Shown in pieces: positions 23,912 to 32,601 of a DNA stretch of 64,000 nucleotides. This DNA is from B33-G16 sp964611035 (GTDB lineage Bacteria > Desulfobacterota > DSM-4660 > Desulfatiglandales > B25-G16). Position numbers and translations under genes: made by a program. The stretch lies in NCBI GenBank assembly GCA_964611035.1, contig CAZSWT010000008.1, positions 9,549-73,548 of the forward strand. Reading direction: 5' to 3'. The notes beneath the pieces were generated by a model. It searched no databases, was not told where the DNA came from, and saw nothing but the letters and a program-made list of their open reading frames with translations. The number at the start of each line of letters is the position of its first letter. Position 1 is the first letter of the stretch.

Positions 23912-25054
23912 CTATTCCATGGCCATCATAACAATCTCAGTAAGGTCTAGTACCTTGAGTTTTATCCCCTGCTTCCGTGCCCTTGTACTTATAGTCCTGA
24001 TGCACTGCTGACATGGGGTTACAACAATATTGGTTCCTGTCCTCTGTATTTCATCTATCTTCATCTGGGCAATTTCAGAGGTAAGGTCCGGGTTTGCCAT
24101 TTCCACATCTCCTCCTCCACCACAACAGATAGCTTTCTCCCTATTGTGTTCAAGCTCAACGAGCTTAAGTCCTGGGATCATCCTCAAAACCTCCCGCGGG
24201 GGTTCGTACACACCACTATTACGGCCCAGATCACAAGGATCATGATAGGTAACCGTAAGGTCTAACTCCTTTAAGGGAATTTTATTCCCCTTGATGAGTT
24301 CTTCCAGCAGATGGCTGGAGTGGATAAGTTCCACATCGGTATCATAAAACTCGTTCCATGTCCGATAACAGGAAGGGCAGGAAAATACCACTCTTTTTGC
24401 CCCAACTTCCTGTATCTTCGCTAAATTATGTTCCTTTAGCTTTTCAGCTTTCTCGGGCATCCCCGCCTGTATGAGGGGAAAACCACAGCACCACTCCTTA
24501 CCCCCTAAGATAGTGAAATCTACTCCACCCTTATCCATTATCTGTACGAAGTTCTGTGGTATCTTTTGCACCATAGGAAAGAAAGATGACACACAGCCAA
24601 CAAAGTATACCACATCGGCCCTGTCTTTCTCATAAATATGTTCAGGCAGGCCTGGGACATCCTCCCTCCATTCAGCACGATCCTCATTATCTTCATCTGA
24701 TATATTATAATTTGTCTCAAGCGACTGTGCTACAATTTTTATGGATTCAGGATATTGCCCGCTATCCACTAAAAGAGCTCGTTCGGCCCGCACAATCTCT
24801 TTTGTCTTTACCTTGGGGAGACATGCTACTTCACAAGCACCACAGCCGAGACAGTTAAACAGAGAATCCGTTACCTCTTTGCTTAGTGATATCTTTCCCT
24901 CTATAGAGGCTCTCGTCAAGGCATTTCTCCCGCGCGCATTCTGCCTCTCTGTCTTCATCACATTGTATGTAGGGCATACGGTGAGACAAAAGCCACACCT
25001 ATTACATTTAGCAACTTCATCATATTCTAGTTCTTTTAATTCAAGGATATCCAT
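23912..25054 (-). CDS. glcF: Glycolate dehydrogenase iron-sulfur subunit GlcF (CCG-domain protein)
   Basis: A 380-residue Fe-S oxidoreductase. Two [4Fe-4S] motifs (CNRCGFCLTVCP, CLGCGACEVACL) precede two CCG domains with CVSSFF(…)EWCCGFPL(…)CPSCYRTW and HDPCDLGR(…)ICCGGGGD(…)CQQCIRT, as in HdrD/GlcF, which may hold a noncubane cluster. It starts two bases after the GlcE-like stop, in the order glcD, glcE, glcF. It transfers electrons from the GlcD flavin to a membrane or soluble acceptor. Its C-terminal 260 residues are strikingly like the protein at 42532-43722. Confidence 0.85.
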   Translation of the reverse strand: MDILELKELEYDEVAKCNRCGFCLTVCPTYNVMKTERQNARGRNALTRASIEGKISLSKEVTDSLFNCLGCGACEVACLPKVKTKEIVRAERALLVDSGQYPESIKIVAQSLETNYNISDEDNEDRAEWREDVPGLPEHIYEKDRADVVYFVGCVSSFFPMVQKIPQNFVQIMDKGGVDFTILGGKEWCCGFPLIQAGMPEKAEKLKEHNLAKIQEVGAKRVVFSCPSCYRTWNEFYDTDVELIHSSHLLEELIKGNKIPLKELDLTVTYHDPCDLGRNSGVYEPPREVLRMIPGLKLVELEHNREKAICCGGGGDVEMANPDLTSEIAQMKIDEIQRTGTNIVVTPCQQCIRTISTRARKQGIKLKVLDLTEIVMMAME

Positions 25055-25056
25055 GC

Positions 25057-26403
25057 CTAAATTCCTCCAATAAATCTGCCAGGATTGAGAATACCGGCTG
25101 GGTCAATTTGTTTTTTAAGACCTTGCATTATCTTGAAATCATCTCGTAATCTACCCCAGACACTAAGCCTTTCCTTTAATGCAACGGGGGCAAATTCTAT
25201 CACCAAATTTCCATCCCTCTTTACCGCTTCCTCTGTCATGTCCTTTAAATGGTTTACTAAGGCATCCAGGTGCTCTGTAATACTATCCTTGAGTAAGATA
25301 TAGGAATAGAGAACACCATTGCCTACTCGTGAGATAAGGGCACAATCCAAGCTATTTTTAATAGCCCTATCCTCCCATAACTTTACCATTTCTGCAGACT
25401 TGGAGATTAGGAAGTTCGATTTACATGCAATCCCATAGGGATATCTCTCCGCAACTGCCTTAGGAAAATCACTGAGCGATCCCCAAAAATTTACCTGGTC
25501 TTCACCCAAGTACGATCTCATTTCTACAGCCTTGCTGTTCTTACCCATCTCCTCGATATCCTTGAGTTGCCTATCTACCGATTCCTTAACGCCTTCAGCA
25601 CACATGGCAACAACATATTTCCCTTTATCATGAATATCCATAGACAGTTCATTGATAGTGGTTTTATTTAGGATTTCGATGGATGCAGGAAAAAGATTTG
25701 AATTGAGCATACCGCTGGTGAAGTCATGAGTATCTTCAAGAGATGAAAGGATAACAGCTAATGTGGCGCTCTTCTCAGGCAAGGGTAAAAGCTTAAACGT
25801 TACGCGTGTTATAATGCCTAAAGTTCCTAAAAAACCTATCAGTAATTTATCCACATCATACCCAGAGACGTTTTTAGCAGTCTTTCCGCCTACCCCGATA
25901 ATATCCCCATTAGGGGCGATAAAACCAATCCCCAAGATCATGTCTCTCAATGATCCATATAGAAACCTTCTTGGTCCACTCGAATTAGTTGCAACAATAC
26001 CTCCCAGGGTAGCAAACTTACTAAATGGTGGATCTAAGCGTATAAAATAACCCTTTCCTTTACTAGCCAAGGTCTTTTGAACTTCGTCAAGAGTTATCCC
26101 TGCCTGTGCTGTAATAGTCAGATTCCCTAAATCAAGATCTGTAATACTATTAAGCCTGCATAAAGAGATAACAATATCAACCTGCCGGGGTATTCCACCT
26201 AGCCCTATCTTCGTCCCTCCACCCCAAGGAATCACGGCCCAATCTTCTTTATTAGCCAGTTTAACGACTTGAGAGATTTCATCTTCATTTCCTGGATAGA
26301 CTACCGCCTTTGGAACTGTTCCATCTACAGTGAAATCCTTTAACTTGCCAGGATCATTAGTTATATAGCCCCTGCCAACGATCTCTTCTAAATTTGAAAT
26401 CAT
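25057..26403 (-). CDS. glcE: Glycolate dehydrogenase FAD-binding subunit GlcE
   Basis: A 448-residue FAD_binding_4 protein. ATG 26403 is preferred because GGAG lies 6 nt upstream; an ATG at 26415 would add four residues. PWGGGTKIGLGG and LGGIVATNSSGPRRFLYGS mark the FAD site, and GGKTAKNVSGYDVDKLL is a GlcE-type phrase that separates it from GlcD. With glcD upstream and glcF downstream it completes a three-subunit glycolate (2-hydroxyacid) dehydrogenase in the cytoplasm or at the membrane face. Confidence 0.85.
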   Translation of the reverse strand: MISNLEEIVGRGYITNDPGKLKDFTVDGTVPKAVVYPGNEDEISQVVKLANKEDWAVIPWGGGTKIGLGGIPRQVDIVISLCRLNSITDLDLGNLTITAQAGITLDEVQKTLASKGKGYFIRLDPPFSKFATLGGIVATNSSGPRRFLYGSLRDMILGIGFIAPNGDIIGVGGKTAKNVSGYDVDKLLIGFLGTLGIITRVTFKLLPLPEKSATLAVILSSLEDTHDFTSGMLNSNLFPASIEILNKTTINELSMDIHDKGKYVVAMCAEGVKESVDRQLKDIEEMGKNSKAVEMRSYLGEDQVNFWGSLSDFPKAVAERYPYGIACKSNFLISKSAEMVKLWEDRAIKNSLDCALISRVGNGVLYSYILLKDSITEHLDALVNHLKDMTEEAVKRDGNLVIEFAPVALKERLSVWGRLRDDFKIMQGLKKQIDPAGILNPGRFIGGI

Positions 26404-26452
26404 CACTATCTCCATGAAAATATTAAAGGTTTCTTGAAATATTTATATAAGT

Positions 26453-27838
26453 CTATGCCGCCTCTTGAAAAATTTTACCAGGATTTAAAATCTCTTCTGG
26501 ATCAAAGACAGTCTTTACTTTCTTAAGCAAAGAAATATCCTCATCTGAAAAAATAAAACCCATTTCTTTTATCTTCTCTGCCCCTATTCCATGTTCTCCG
26601 CTTATGGTACCACCTGCCTCTGCACATATCTTTAATATCTCAGTGCCTACTAATTTGACTTTTTCTAAGTCTGCCTTATTCCTGTCATCAAACAAAACCA
26701 AAGGATGGAGGTTCCCATCCCCTGCATGAAATACGTTAGCAATGCGCAAATTGTATCTCTTTCCTACCGCTACTACCTTTTCTAAAACCTCAGTTAATTT
26801 ATTCCTGGGAACTGTTCCATCGTTACAAAGGTAGCTGGTCTCAAGCCGAGCAACTGCACCAAATGCACCTTTTCTGCCAGCCCAGAGAAGAGTTCTTTCA
26901 GCCTCATCCTTTGCTGCCTTTACATCCCTTACCTCGTTCTGTTTGCAAAGCTCTATTATCCTATCGGCAATCCTCTCCATGCCATCCTTTAGACCATCAA
27001 GCTCTATAAGGAGCACGGCCTCTGCATCTAAAGGGTAACCTGCATGCACTGATGCCTCAACCGCCTCTATTGTGAGCTTGTCCAACATCTCCAGAGTGGC
27101 TGGGATAATACCATCCTCGATAATGTCTGATACCGTGTTCGCAGCATCTGCCAGAGTATCAAAAATGGCCAAGAGCGTCTTTCTGGTCTCAGGTGCAGGC
27201 ATAATCCTGACGAGCAATTTAGTGGCAATGGCAAGGGTTCCCTCTGAGCCCACAAGAAGTCCAGTTAAATCATAGCCGGGATTATCAAGGGCCTTACCAC
27301 CAACCCAGATCACCTCACCATTGTACAGGACCACCTCTGCTCCAAGCATATGATTCGTGGTAACACCATATTTAAAGCACAGGGGCCCGCCTGAATTCTC
27401 TGCGAAATTTCCACCCATTGTTGATACCGATTCACTCGCCGGATCCGGCTGATAAACGAATCCATAGGGTGCTAATCTATTTTTAAGGTCTAAGGTAAAG
27501 ATGCCTGGCTCGACAATTGCCCTTTGATTTTCTGTATCAATCTCTATGACCCTGTCCATCCTTGCCAATCCGATAACAATACCGCCTTTTTCAGAAATCG
27601 AGCCACCGGTAAGATTGGTGCCGGAACCCCTTGCTACTACAGGTATCTTTTCCCTGTAGGCAAATTTCATGATCTCAGAAACCTCAGCTGTCGTGTTGGG
27701 TAGAACAATCACATCAGGCTTTCCCCTGTAAAGGGATGCATCATACCCGTAGAGCAAAAGGTCTACATCGGAATAAAGAACGTATCTATCATCCTTTATT
27801 ATCTCTTTTAATGCCGATATCATTTTTTCCTTTTCCAT
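26453..27838 (-). CDS. glcD: Glycolate dehydrogenase FAD-linked subunit GlcD
   Basis: A 461-residue flavoprotein of the GlcD/D-lactate dehydrogenase class. FAD-binding ARGSGTNLTGGSIS and MGGNFAENSGGPLCFKYG; C-terminal FAD-oxidase domain with HAGDGNLHPL, the His-containing substrate/metal site, and ISGEHGIGAEK. It oxidises glycolate to glyoxylate or D-lactate to pyruvate. AAAGGAGG before the ATG. Neighbours GlcE, GlcF and the malyl-CoA genes point to glycolate. Confidence 0.88.
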   Translation of the reverse strand: MEKEKMISALKEIIKDDRYVLYSDVDLLLYGYDASLYRGKPDVIVLPNTTAEVSEIMKFAYREKIPVVARGSGTNLTGGSISEKGGIVIGLARMDRVIEIDTENQRAIVEPGIFTLDLKNRLAPYGFVYQPDPASESVSTMGGNFAENSGGPLCFKYGVTTNHMLGAEVVLYNGEVIWVGGKALDNPGYDLTGLLVGSEGTLAIATKLLVRIMPAPETRKTLLAIFDTLADAANTVSDIIEDGIIPATLEMLDKLTIEAVEASVHAGYPLDAEAVLLIELDGLKDGMERIADRIIELCKQNEVRDVKAAKDEAERTLLWAGRKGAFGAVARLETSYLCNDGTVPRNKLTEVLEKVVAVGKRYNLRIANVFHAGDGNLHPLVLFDDRNKADLEKVKLVGTEILKICAEAGGTISGEHGIGAEKIKEMGFIFSDEDISLLKKVKTVFDPEEILNPGKIFQEAA

Positions 27839-27887
27839 GGGAAACCTCCTTTGTTATACTGCTTCATATCCATAATAAAATGGAGCC

Positions 27888-28811
27888 TTAGGGTCCAAAG
27901 CTCATCCCTGTTTTCAAATTCACCTGCTGGGCAAATTCATCTGCATTCATCTTCTCTCCCCTCGCTCCCTTCATCTTTTCAACCTTTAATGTCCCGCTTT
28001 TAAGAGCGATTATGGCTCCCCCTTTATTAATATCGATGAGCTCTCCTGTGGGCCTTTCTACCTCAGATGAGAGGAGTTTTGCCTTGTAGAATCGCACCTT
28101 TTCACCCTTAAAGGTAGAGTAAGCACCTGGCTGAGGATCACAGCCCCTGATTAAGTTGTAGATTTCCTGTGCTGGTTTGGTCCAGTTAATGGAGGCAACC
28201 TTGTCACCGCAGGGGGGTTCATATGTGGCCAAGGAGTTATCCTGTGCAATCTTAGGCGCCCTGCCATTCTTTATGAGATCAACTGCCTCCATAAGGGCAT
28301 CGATTCCCAAGGGAAAAAGCTTGTTAAAATACAATGAGCCAGTGGTTTCATCCGGGCCAATGTCGACCTCTTTCTGAAGGAGAATCGGCCCGGTATCAAT
28401 ACCCTTATCTGCCCACAAGATGGTCAGCCCTGTATGTGTCTCCCCTTGGATAACGGCCCAGTTTATACCGTTTGCCCCGCGGTGCCTGGGCAAAAGAGAG
28501 GGATGGTAACAAATGGTTCCTGTTGAGGGTATATTGAGAAGCCTTTCCGGAATTATATCGGTTACAAATGCTAAGATAGCTAAATCAGGTTTCAGGCTAC
28601 TATATGCATCGTAAACCTCGGGATCCTTCATATGACCTGAGCGAAAGAGGTTAATGCCAGATTTTTCAGATAGTTCTCTCATTGCCTCACCCCTTTTATC
28701 CGGGGGACAAAAGACTCCGACTAGGTTTTCCCCTCTCTTAATAAGCCCTTCCAACACCTTCTCTCCGAAGGGACCCTGACCGAGCAGAATAATTCTCATT
28801 TCCTGTGACAT
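27888..28811 (-). CDS. 10-Formyltetrahydrofolate hydrolase/formyltransferase-like protein
   Basis: A 307-residue protein of the formyltransferase fold. The active-site region CYHPSLLPRHRGANGINWA with H103, and GIDTGP with D139, closely follow the N-terminal domain of 10-formyl-THF dehydrogenase (ALDH1L), including YEPPCGDKVASINW and the C-terminal Fmt-like domain, more than bacterial Fmt. The Asn of the Fmt NxH motif is Cys here, as other residues fill this place in ALDH1L. It stands alone without the aldehyde dehydrogenase domain. Its role beside the glyoxylate genes may be one-carbon balancing. Whether it releases formate or transfers formyl is unknown. Confidence 0.75.
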   Translation of the reverse strand: MSQEMRIILLGQGPFGEKVLEGLIKRGENLVGVFCPPDKRGEAMRELSEKSGINLFRSGHMKDPEVYDAYSSLKPDLAILAFVTDIIPERLLNIPSTGTICYHPSLLPRHRGANGINWAVIQGETHTGLTILWADKGIDTGPILLQKEVDIGPDETTGSLYFNKLFPLGIDALMEAVDLIKNGRAPKIAQDNSLATYEPPCGDKVASINWTKPAQEIYNLIRGCDPQPGAYSTFKGEKVRFYKAKLLSSEVERPTGELIDINKGGAIIALKSGTLKVEKMKGARGEKMNADEFAQQVNLKTGMSFGP

Positions 28812-28928
28812 CTAAAACTCATTGAAACGTAAGTAGAAAAGGAGGCACAGAGAATAGCCATTCCTTATGCCTCCCCCCACAAGTTGCCATCTCCTCTCAG
28901 GGTTCGAGAGACCGTCTGTGCTCTGTCT

Positions 28929-29816
28929 CTAACGCTTTGCCTCGGCTTTAGTTATCTCTTTTATAGTAGCGAGAATGGTCAATGCATTCTCATAGACTGG
29001 GGTATCTACCATCTTGCCCTTGTAGGCAACCGCTGCAGAGCCCTTTGCAATTCCCTCTTCTTCAAAGACCTTTTTTACACCCTCAGCCCATTCTACATCC
29101 TCTGCAGAGGGGGTATAGATCTTGTGAGAGGGTTCAATTTGGCTCGGGTGGATGAGCATTCTTCCTTCGTAGCCCATCTGCCTGCCTTCCCGGGTGCTTT
29201 TTTCAAATCCCTCTGTATCCTTGTATGTCACATAGGGGCAATCAATGGCTATGCATCCGGCTGCCCTGGCAGCCACGGCAGCATGGTACCGGGCATACAG
29301 CTGCTCTACACCTTCAGGGGTGAGTGTTACCCTCATATCCTTAGTATAGTCTACCGCTCCAAAAATAAGGGAGCTAACGCGCGGGCTGGCTGTAGCTGCA
29401 GAATATGCATTGATAACGCCCTTGGCTGTCTCAATCAACAACTGGATGGCAATGCTGCCCACCTCCAGATCTCTCCTCTGCTCCAATTCCTCCAGCTTCC
29501 AATCAAGGCGTTGAACATTCTCTGCAGAGCCACACTTGGCCAGGCATACACCTGAAAGGCCTTCATAAACCACTGCCTCGAGGTCATCGTTGGTCATCTT
29601 GGTCTCCCAGTTATTTATTCTCACATAAACTGTTGCGCCACCTGTTCCTGCATATTTCAGGTTTTCCCGTATTATTTCCCGGGCCTTTGGTTTTTCTGCG
29701 GGGGGCACAGAGTCTTCCAAATCTAGTGTGATAAGGTCTGCGGGAATCTCTGGGGCCTTACCAACCATTTTTTCCTTATTTCCTGGCACATAAAATACCG
29801 ATCTCATTACTGTCAT
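28929..29816 (-). CDS. HpcH/CitE-family lyase, probable malyl-CoA lyase
   Basis: A 295-residue TIM-barrel aldolase. RSVFYVPGNKEKM, DLEDSVPPAEKPKAR (Mg-binding Glu/Asp) and QLLIETAKGVINA mark CitE/malyl-CoA lyase-like enzymes; MLIHPSQIEP is the conserved C-terminal loop. GAGGAGG precedes the ATG. It sits directly behind a SucCD-like CoA ligase, the usual arrangement for malate-CoA ligase plus malyl-CoA lyase, and upstream of glycolate dehydrogenase. It would cleave or form malyl-CoA from glyoxylate and acetyl-CoA. Citramalyl-CoA or methylmalyl-CoA lyase activity is an alternative. Confidence 0.8.
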   Translation of the reverse strand: MTVMRSVFYVPGNKEKMVGKAPEIPADLITLDLEDSVPPAEKPKAREIIRENLKYAGTGGATVYVRINNWETKMTNDDLEAVVYEGLSGVCLAKCGSAENVQRLDWKLEELEQRRDLEVGSIAIQLLIETAKGVINAYSAATASPRVSSLIFGAVDYTKDMRVTLTPEGVEQLYARYHAAVAARAAGCIAIDCPYVTYKDTEGFEKSTREGRQMGYEGRMLIHPSQIEPSHKIYTPSAEDVEWAEGVKKVFEEEGIAKGSAAVAYKGKMVDTPVYENALTILATIKEITKAEAKR

Positions 29817-29830
29817 GATCTACCTCCTCG

Positions 29831-30727
29831 TTATACGTTAATTAGTTCTTTTATTGTTGGGGCAATCTCCTCCGGGCTATCTACTACATGGGCCCCGGCA
29901 TCCTTTAAGGCGGCGATCTTGCTCTGAGCAGAACCCCTTCCTCTTTCTACAATGCTGCTTGCATGAGAAAACCTCATTCCCTCAGGTGCCCACGCCCCAG
30001 CAATAAATACGACGAGTGGCTTGGTGAACTTCCCTGAGGCAACTGTCGCAGCAGCCTCCTCTTCCAATGTGCCGCCAATCTCACCGAAAACTGCTACCCC
30101 TTTTGTCTGTTCATCTTCCTCGAAGAGGGCTAAAATATCACTCATCGACTGCCCCAATACAGGCTCTGTCCCTATATGAAGTGCGGTGCTTATACCAAGG
30201 CCGGCTACCTTCAAAACCCATGGAACCGTGCCTGACTGGCCACCACTTCGAGAAATAACCCCGATGGGGCCAGGCTGAAAAAGTATATTCGCCCACTCTG
30301 CATTTCCTCCCAGCCAGCCCATAGCAGCCTTACCGGGGCTTATTATACCGAGACATCCAGGCCCTAAAAGCCTCACGTCTTCACTCTGAGCAACGGCCAC
30401 CATCTCAAGGATATCATGAACAGGGACGCGCTCTACCGGTGATACAATAAACTTTACTCCCGCATCAATAGCCTCGAGTACAGCACCTTTAAGGCCTGGG
30501 CCAGGAATAAAGGTAACACTGGCATCAACCGCACCATGGTTTTTGATTGCCTCTTTAACGGTATTGTAAACGGGAATGCCAATAACCGCTTCCCCGCCTC
30601 TACCAGGGGTTACCCCGGCAATTATCTGAGTACCATATTCCTTCATAAATGCAGTCCGGAGAGATCCCTCCCGGCCTGTCATTCCCTGAACAATTACCCG
30701 AGTGTCTTTATCTAAAAGTATCGACAT
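29831..30727 (-). CDS. Succinyl/malate-CoA ligase alpha subunit (SucD-like)
   Basis: A 298-residue CoA-binding subunit. VQGMTGREGSLRTAFMKEYGTQIIAG is cut here to GMTGREGS and YGTQIIAGVTPGRGG, the CoA-binding Rossmann segment; the phosphohistidine is H255 in MRFSHASSIVERGRG, a variant of the usual RMGHAGAI. It forms acyl-CoA from a dicarboxylate and ATP with the beta subunit encoded at 31039-32292. Next to a CitE-type lyase this is more likely malate-CoA ligase (MtkB-like) than TCA succinyl-CoA synthetase. Confidence 0.85.
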   Translation of the reverse strand: MSILLDKDTRVIVQGMTGREGSLRTAFMKEYGTQIIAGVTPGRGGEAVIGIPVYNTVKEAIKNHGAVDASVTFIPGPGLKGAVLEAIDAGVKFIVSPVERVPVHDILEMVAVAQSEDVRLLGPGCLGIISPGKAAMGWLGGNAEWANILFQPGPIGVISRSGGQSGTVPWVLKVAGLGISTALHIGTEPVLGQSMSDILALFEEDEQTKGVAVFGEIGGTLEEEAAATVASGKFTKPLVVFIAGAWAPEGMRFSHASSIVERGRGSAQSKIAALKDAGAHVVDSPEEIAPTIKELINV

Positions 30728-30741
30728 AGTATATCTCCCCG

Positions 30742-31026
30742 TTATTCTGTTCCATATTTCTTTCTATATTCTGCTAATCCTTTAATGGGCACCTCAATTG
30801 TAATGGCTGAATTCCCTCTGAACCAACATTCATATTCACAGGCCAGGCATTCAGTGCCCCTTCGCGCCAACTCCTCCGGGACTAATTCAACAGCGGGTTT
30901 CCCATCCTTTAATACAAGGATACCTCTGCTATACGTCTTACACGCTTCAACACAGGCGTGAGTAGTGCAACCCTCACACTTGGCTTCATCAATAATAACC
31001 TTAATTGTCCTTTCAGAAAATTCCAT
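30742..31026 (-). CDS. Small iron-sulfur protein between CoA-ligase subunits
   Basis: A 94-residue protein with Cys in CEGCTTHACVEAC (residues about 18-30) and CLACEYEC (about 62-69), spaced like a single or distorted dicluster ferredoxin. The first motif has a TTHA insertion and the second lacks the usual CP. It lies 14 nt from each CoA-ligase gene, so all three are surely co-translated. Possibly a structural or redox-sensing third subunit of the ligase. A known function could not be assigned. Confidence 0.75.
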   Translation of the reverse strand: MEFSERTIKVIIDEAKCEGCTTHACVEACKTYSRGILVLKDGKPAVELVPEELARRGTECLACEYECWFRGNSAITIEVPIKGLAEYRKKYGTE

Positions 31027-31038
31027 CTCTATCCCCCT

Positions 31039-32292
31039 CTATAATCCTCTTTCTTTTCTATACTCATCAACCAGTGCCCTTAACCTACCACCAATAAATT
31101 TTGCATCGTACACATGTTCTCTGTCGTAAATCTCTATCCTGCCGGGCAATCCCTTCAAGCCCTCTTGTAAAATATCCTGGGACTCCTTCTCCTTGTTGCC
31201 GCAAAGGAGGATTACCACGGGAAATCCTGGCCTCTTTGGGATTTCCTCCCTCAGCACCTTAACAAGGCCATGAGCATGATGCCATTGCTCCTGGTTTGCC
31301 ATCATAAATCCCGCGAGAAAATACCCATCTATATTTGGCATAGAGAGAATAATCTTGGCCACCCGATACACCTTTGATGCTGTGGGATTACCACTGGTAT
31401 CCGCATAATCTGCTACCTTGAGCCCTACCTTGTTCAATGCATCCACACCAAGGATTGCGGCCCCTCCTCCAATCCCGTGGTAGCCTATGTAGCCACCTTG
31501 CTTCAATTCAGACTCGCTGGCCATCTGTGCCACATAGCTTGTTCCACGAAAATCCTCCTCCTCAAACGTCCACGCCATGAGATCAAACTCTGTTGGCTCT
31601 TTCAAAAACTCACGGCCTATCCTTATGCCAAGCTCAGGGTGTCTGAATACTCCTGCATCATCAATGGCCATCCGGCAATCAGCAGCGTAAACCTTACCAC
31701 CCTTTGTCAAAACGAGGGGGTTAATCTCAACTGTTCGGCAGTCATAATTCTTAAAGACATTATAGAGTTTATAGATGACATCCCCCAACTGACGAAGGGC
31801 CTTACCGCTAACGCCTACTAATAGGGCCATATTCAAGGTATCATAGGGCTGAATACCCCTGAGCACATCCACGGTAAGCATAGCAATTTTATCCTCAGGC
31901 ACTGACTCAATGTCAACTCCTCCCTCTGTGCTGAACATTACTACAGGGGCTCTCACCTCACGTGCTGAGTTTATAATCACACCTGCATAAAACTCCTGGG
32001 CGATATCGAGTTTTTCCTCAACAAGAACCTGCTTAACCTCAAGGCCCTTTACCTCCATTCCCAGGATCTCTCCTGCAACCTTTGCAGCCTCGTCAGGCGT
32101 ATCCGCAAAACGTACTGCTCCTGATTTACCTCTACCTCCTACCCAGACCTGGGCCTTAACAACTACCGGCTTTCCTATTCTCTCAGCTTCTTTTTTTGCA
32201 TCTTCAGGTGTAGTAACTGCCTCTCCCTCAGGGATAGTAATTCCCGATTTTTTAAAGATATCTTTTCCTTGGTACTCATATAACCGTGCCAT
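31039..32292 (-). CDS. Succinyl/malate-CoA ligase beta subunit (SucC-like)
   Basis: A 417-residue ATP-grasp subunit. It begins MARLYEYQGKDIFKKSGI and has KAQVWVGGRGKSGAVRF (ATP-binding), TVEINPLVLTKGG (Mg site) and GYHGIGGGAAILGVDALN (ligase loop). First gene of the long minus-strand operon, divergent from the GntR gene at 32602. It pairs with the alpha subunit to make malyl-CoA or succinyl-CoA and is somewhat longer than standard SucC (about 388). Confidence 0.85.
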   Translation of the reverse strand: MARLYEYQGKDIFKKSGITIPEGEAVTTPEDAKKEAERIGKPVVVKAQVWVGGRGKSGAVRFADTPDEAAKVAGEILGMEVKGLEVKQVLVEEKLDIAQEFYAGVIINSAREVRAPVVMFSTEGGVDIESVPEDKIAMLTVDVLRGIQPYDTLNMALLVGVSGKALRQLGDVIYKLYNVFKNYDCRTVEINPLVLTKGGKVYAADCRMAIDDAGVFRHPELGIRIGREFLKEPTEFDLMAWTFEEEDFRGTSYVAQMASESELKQGGYIGYHGIGGGAAILGVDALNKVGLKVADYADTSGNPTASKVYRVAKIILSMPNIDGYFLAGFMMANQEQWHHAHGLVKVLREEIPKRPGFPVVILLCGNKEKESQDILQEGLKGLPGRIEIYDREHVYDAKFIGGRLRALVDEYRKERGL

Positions 32293-32601
32293 CTTTCCTC
32301 CATTACATGGTTTATACTTCTAATTTCCTATCCTAAACATGCTTATGGTAAGACCTTTTCGTTTCTTATGTATCAATAAATAAAAATCCGTGTCAAGTAT
32401 TTTTTTTCCATGACAAAGATTTTCTATTTATATTCATTTCAATAAGGTGTAAAAATAGATAATATTCAATATTCTCTAATAGTTAAACAAGTTATATTAT
32501 GGATTTTGCTTTTCCCTATTTTTTTTCTATATTTTTTTCTTGACAAAAGTATTTTATCCTGTTACGGAAAAAATGTTTGACATTTAAATTAAAAAGGTAA
32601 T
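32293..32601. other. Divergent AT-rich control region
   Basis: 309 bases between the CoA-ligase operon (leftward) and the regulator gene (rightward). TTGACA occurs at 32540-32545 and 32577-32582 without good -10 partners. It contains the operator-like site at 32346-32356. Confidence 0.4.
32346..32356. promoter_or_regulatory. Possible PdhR/GlcC/LldR-type operator
   Basis: TGGTAAGACCT fits TGGT-N3-ACCA in 10 of 11 positions, the consensus of PdhR/LldR-class GntR regulators, and lies about 55 bases upstream of the CoA-ligase start, opposite a PdhR-like regulator gene. A single imperfect site, so tentative. Confidence 0.35.

Noticed and set aside
28884..29555. Plus-strand open frame of 223 codons opposite the CitE-like gene
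   Set aside because: Antisense to a clear HpcH/CitE gene with an RBS; no domain or start signal of its own.
29831..32292. Ordinary TCA-cycle succinyl-CoA synthetase
   Set aside because: Not excluded, but the coupling to a CitE-type lyase and GlcDEF makes a malate-CoA ligase role more likely.
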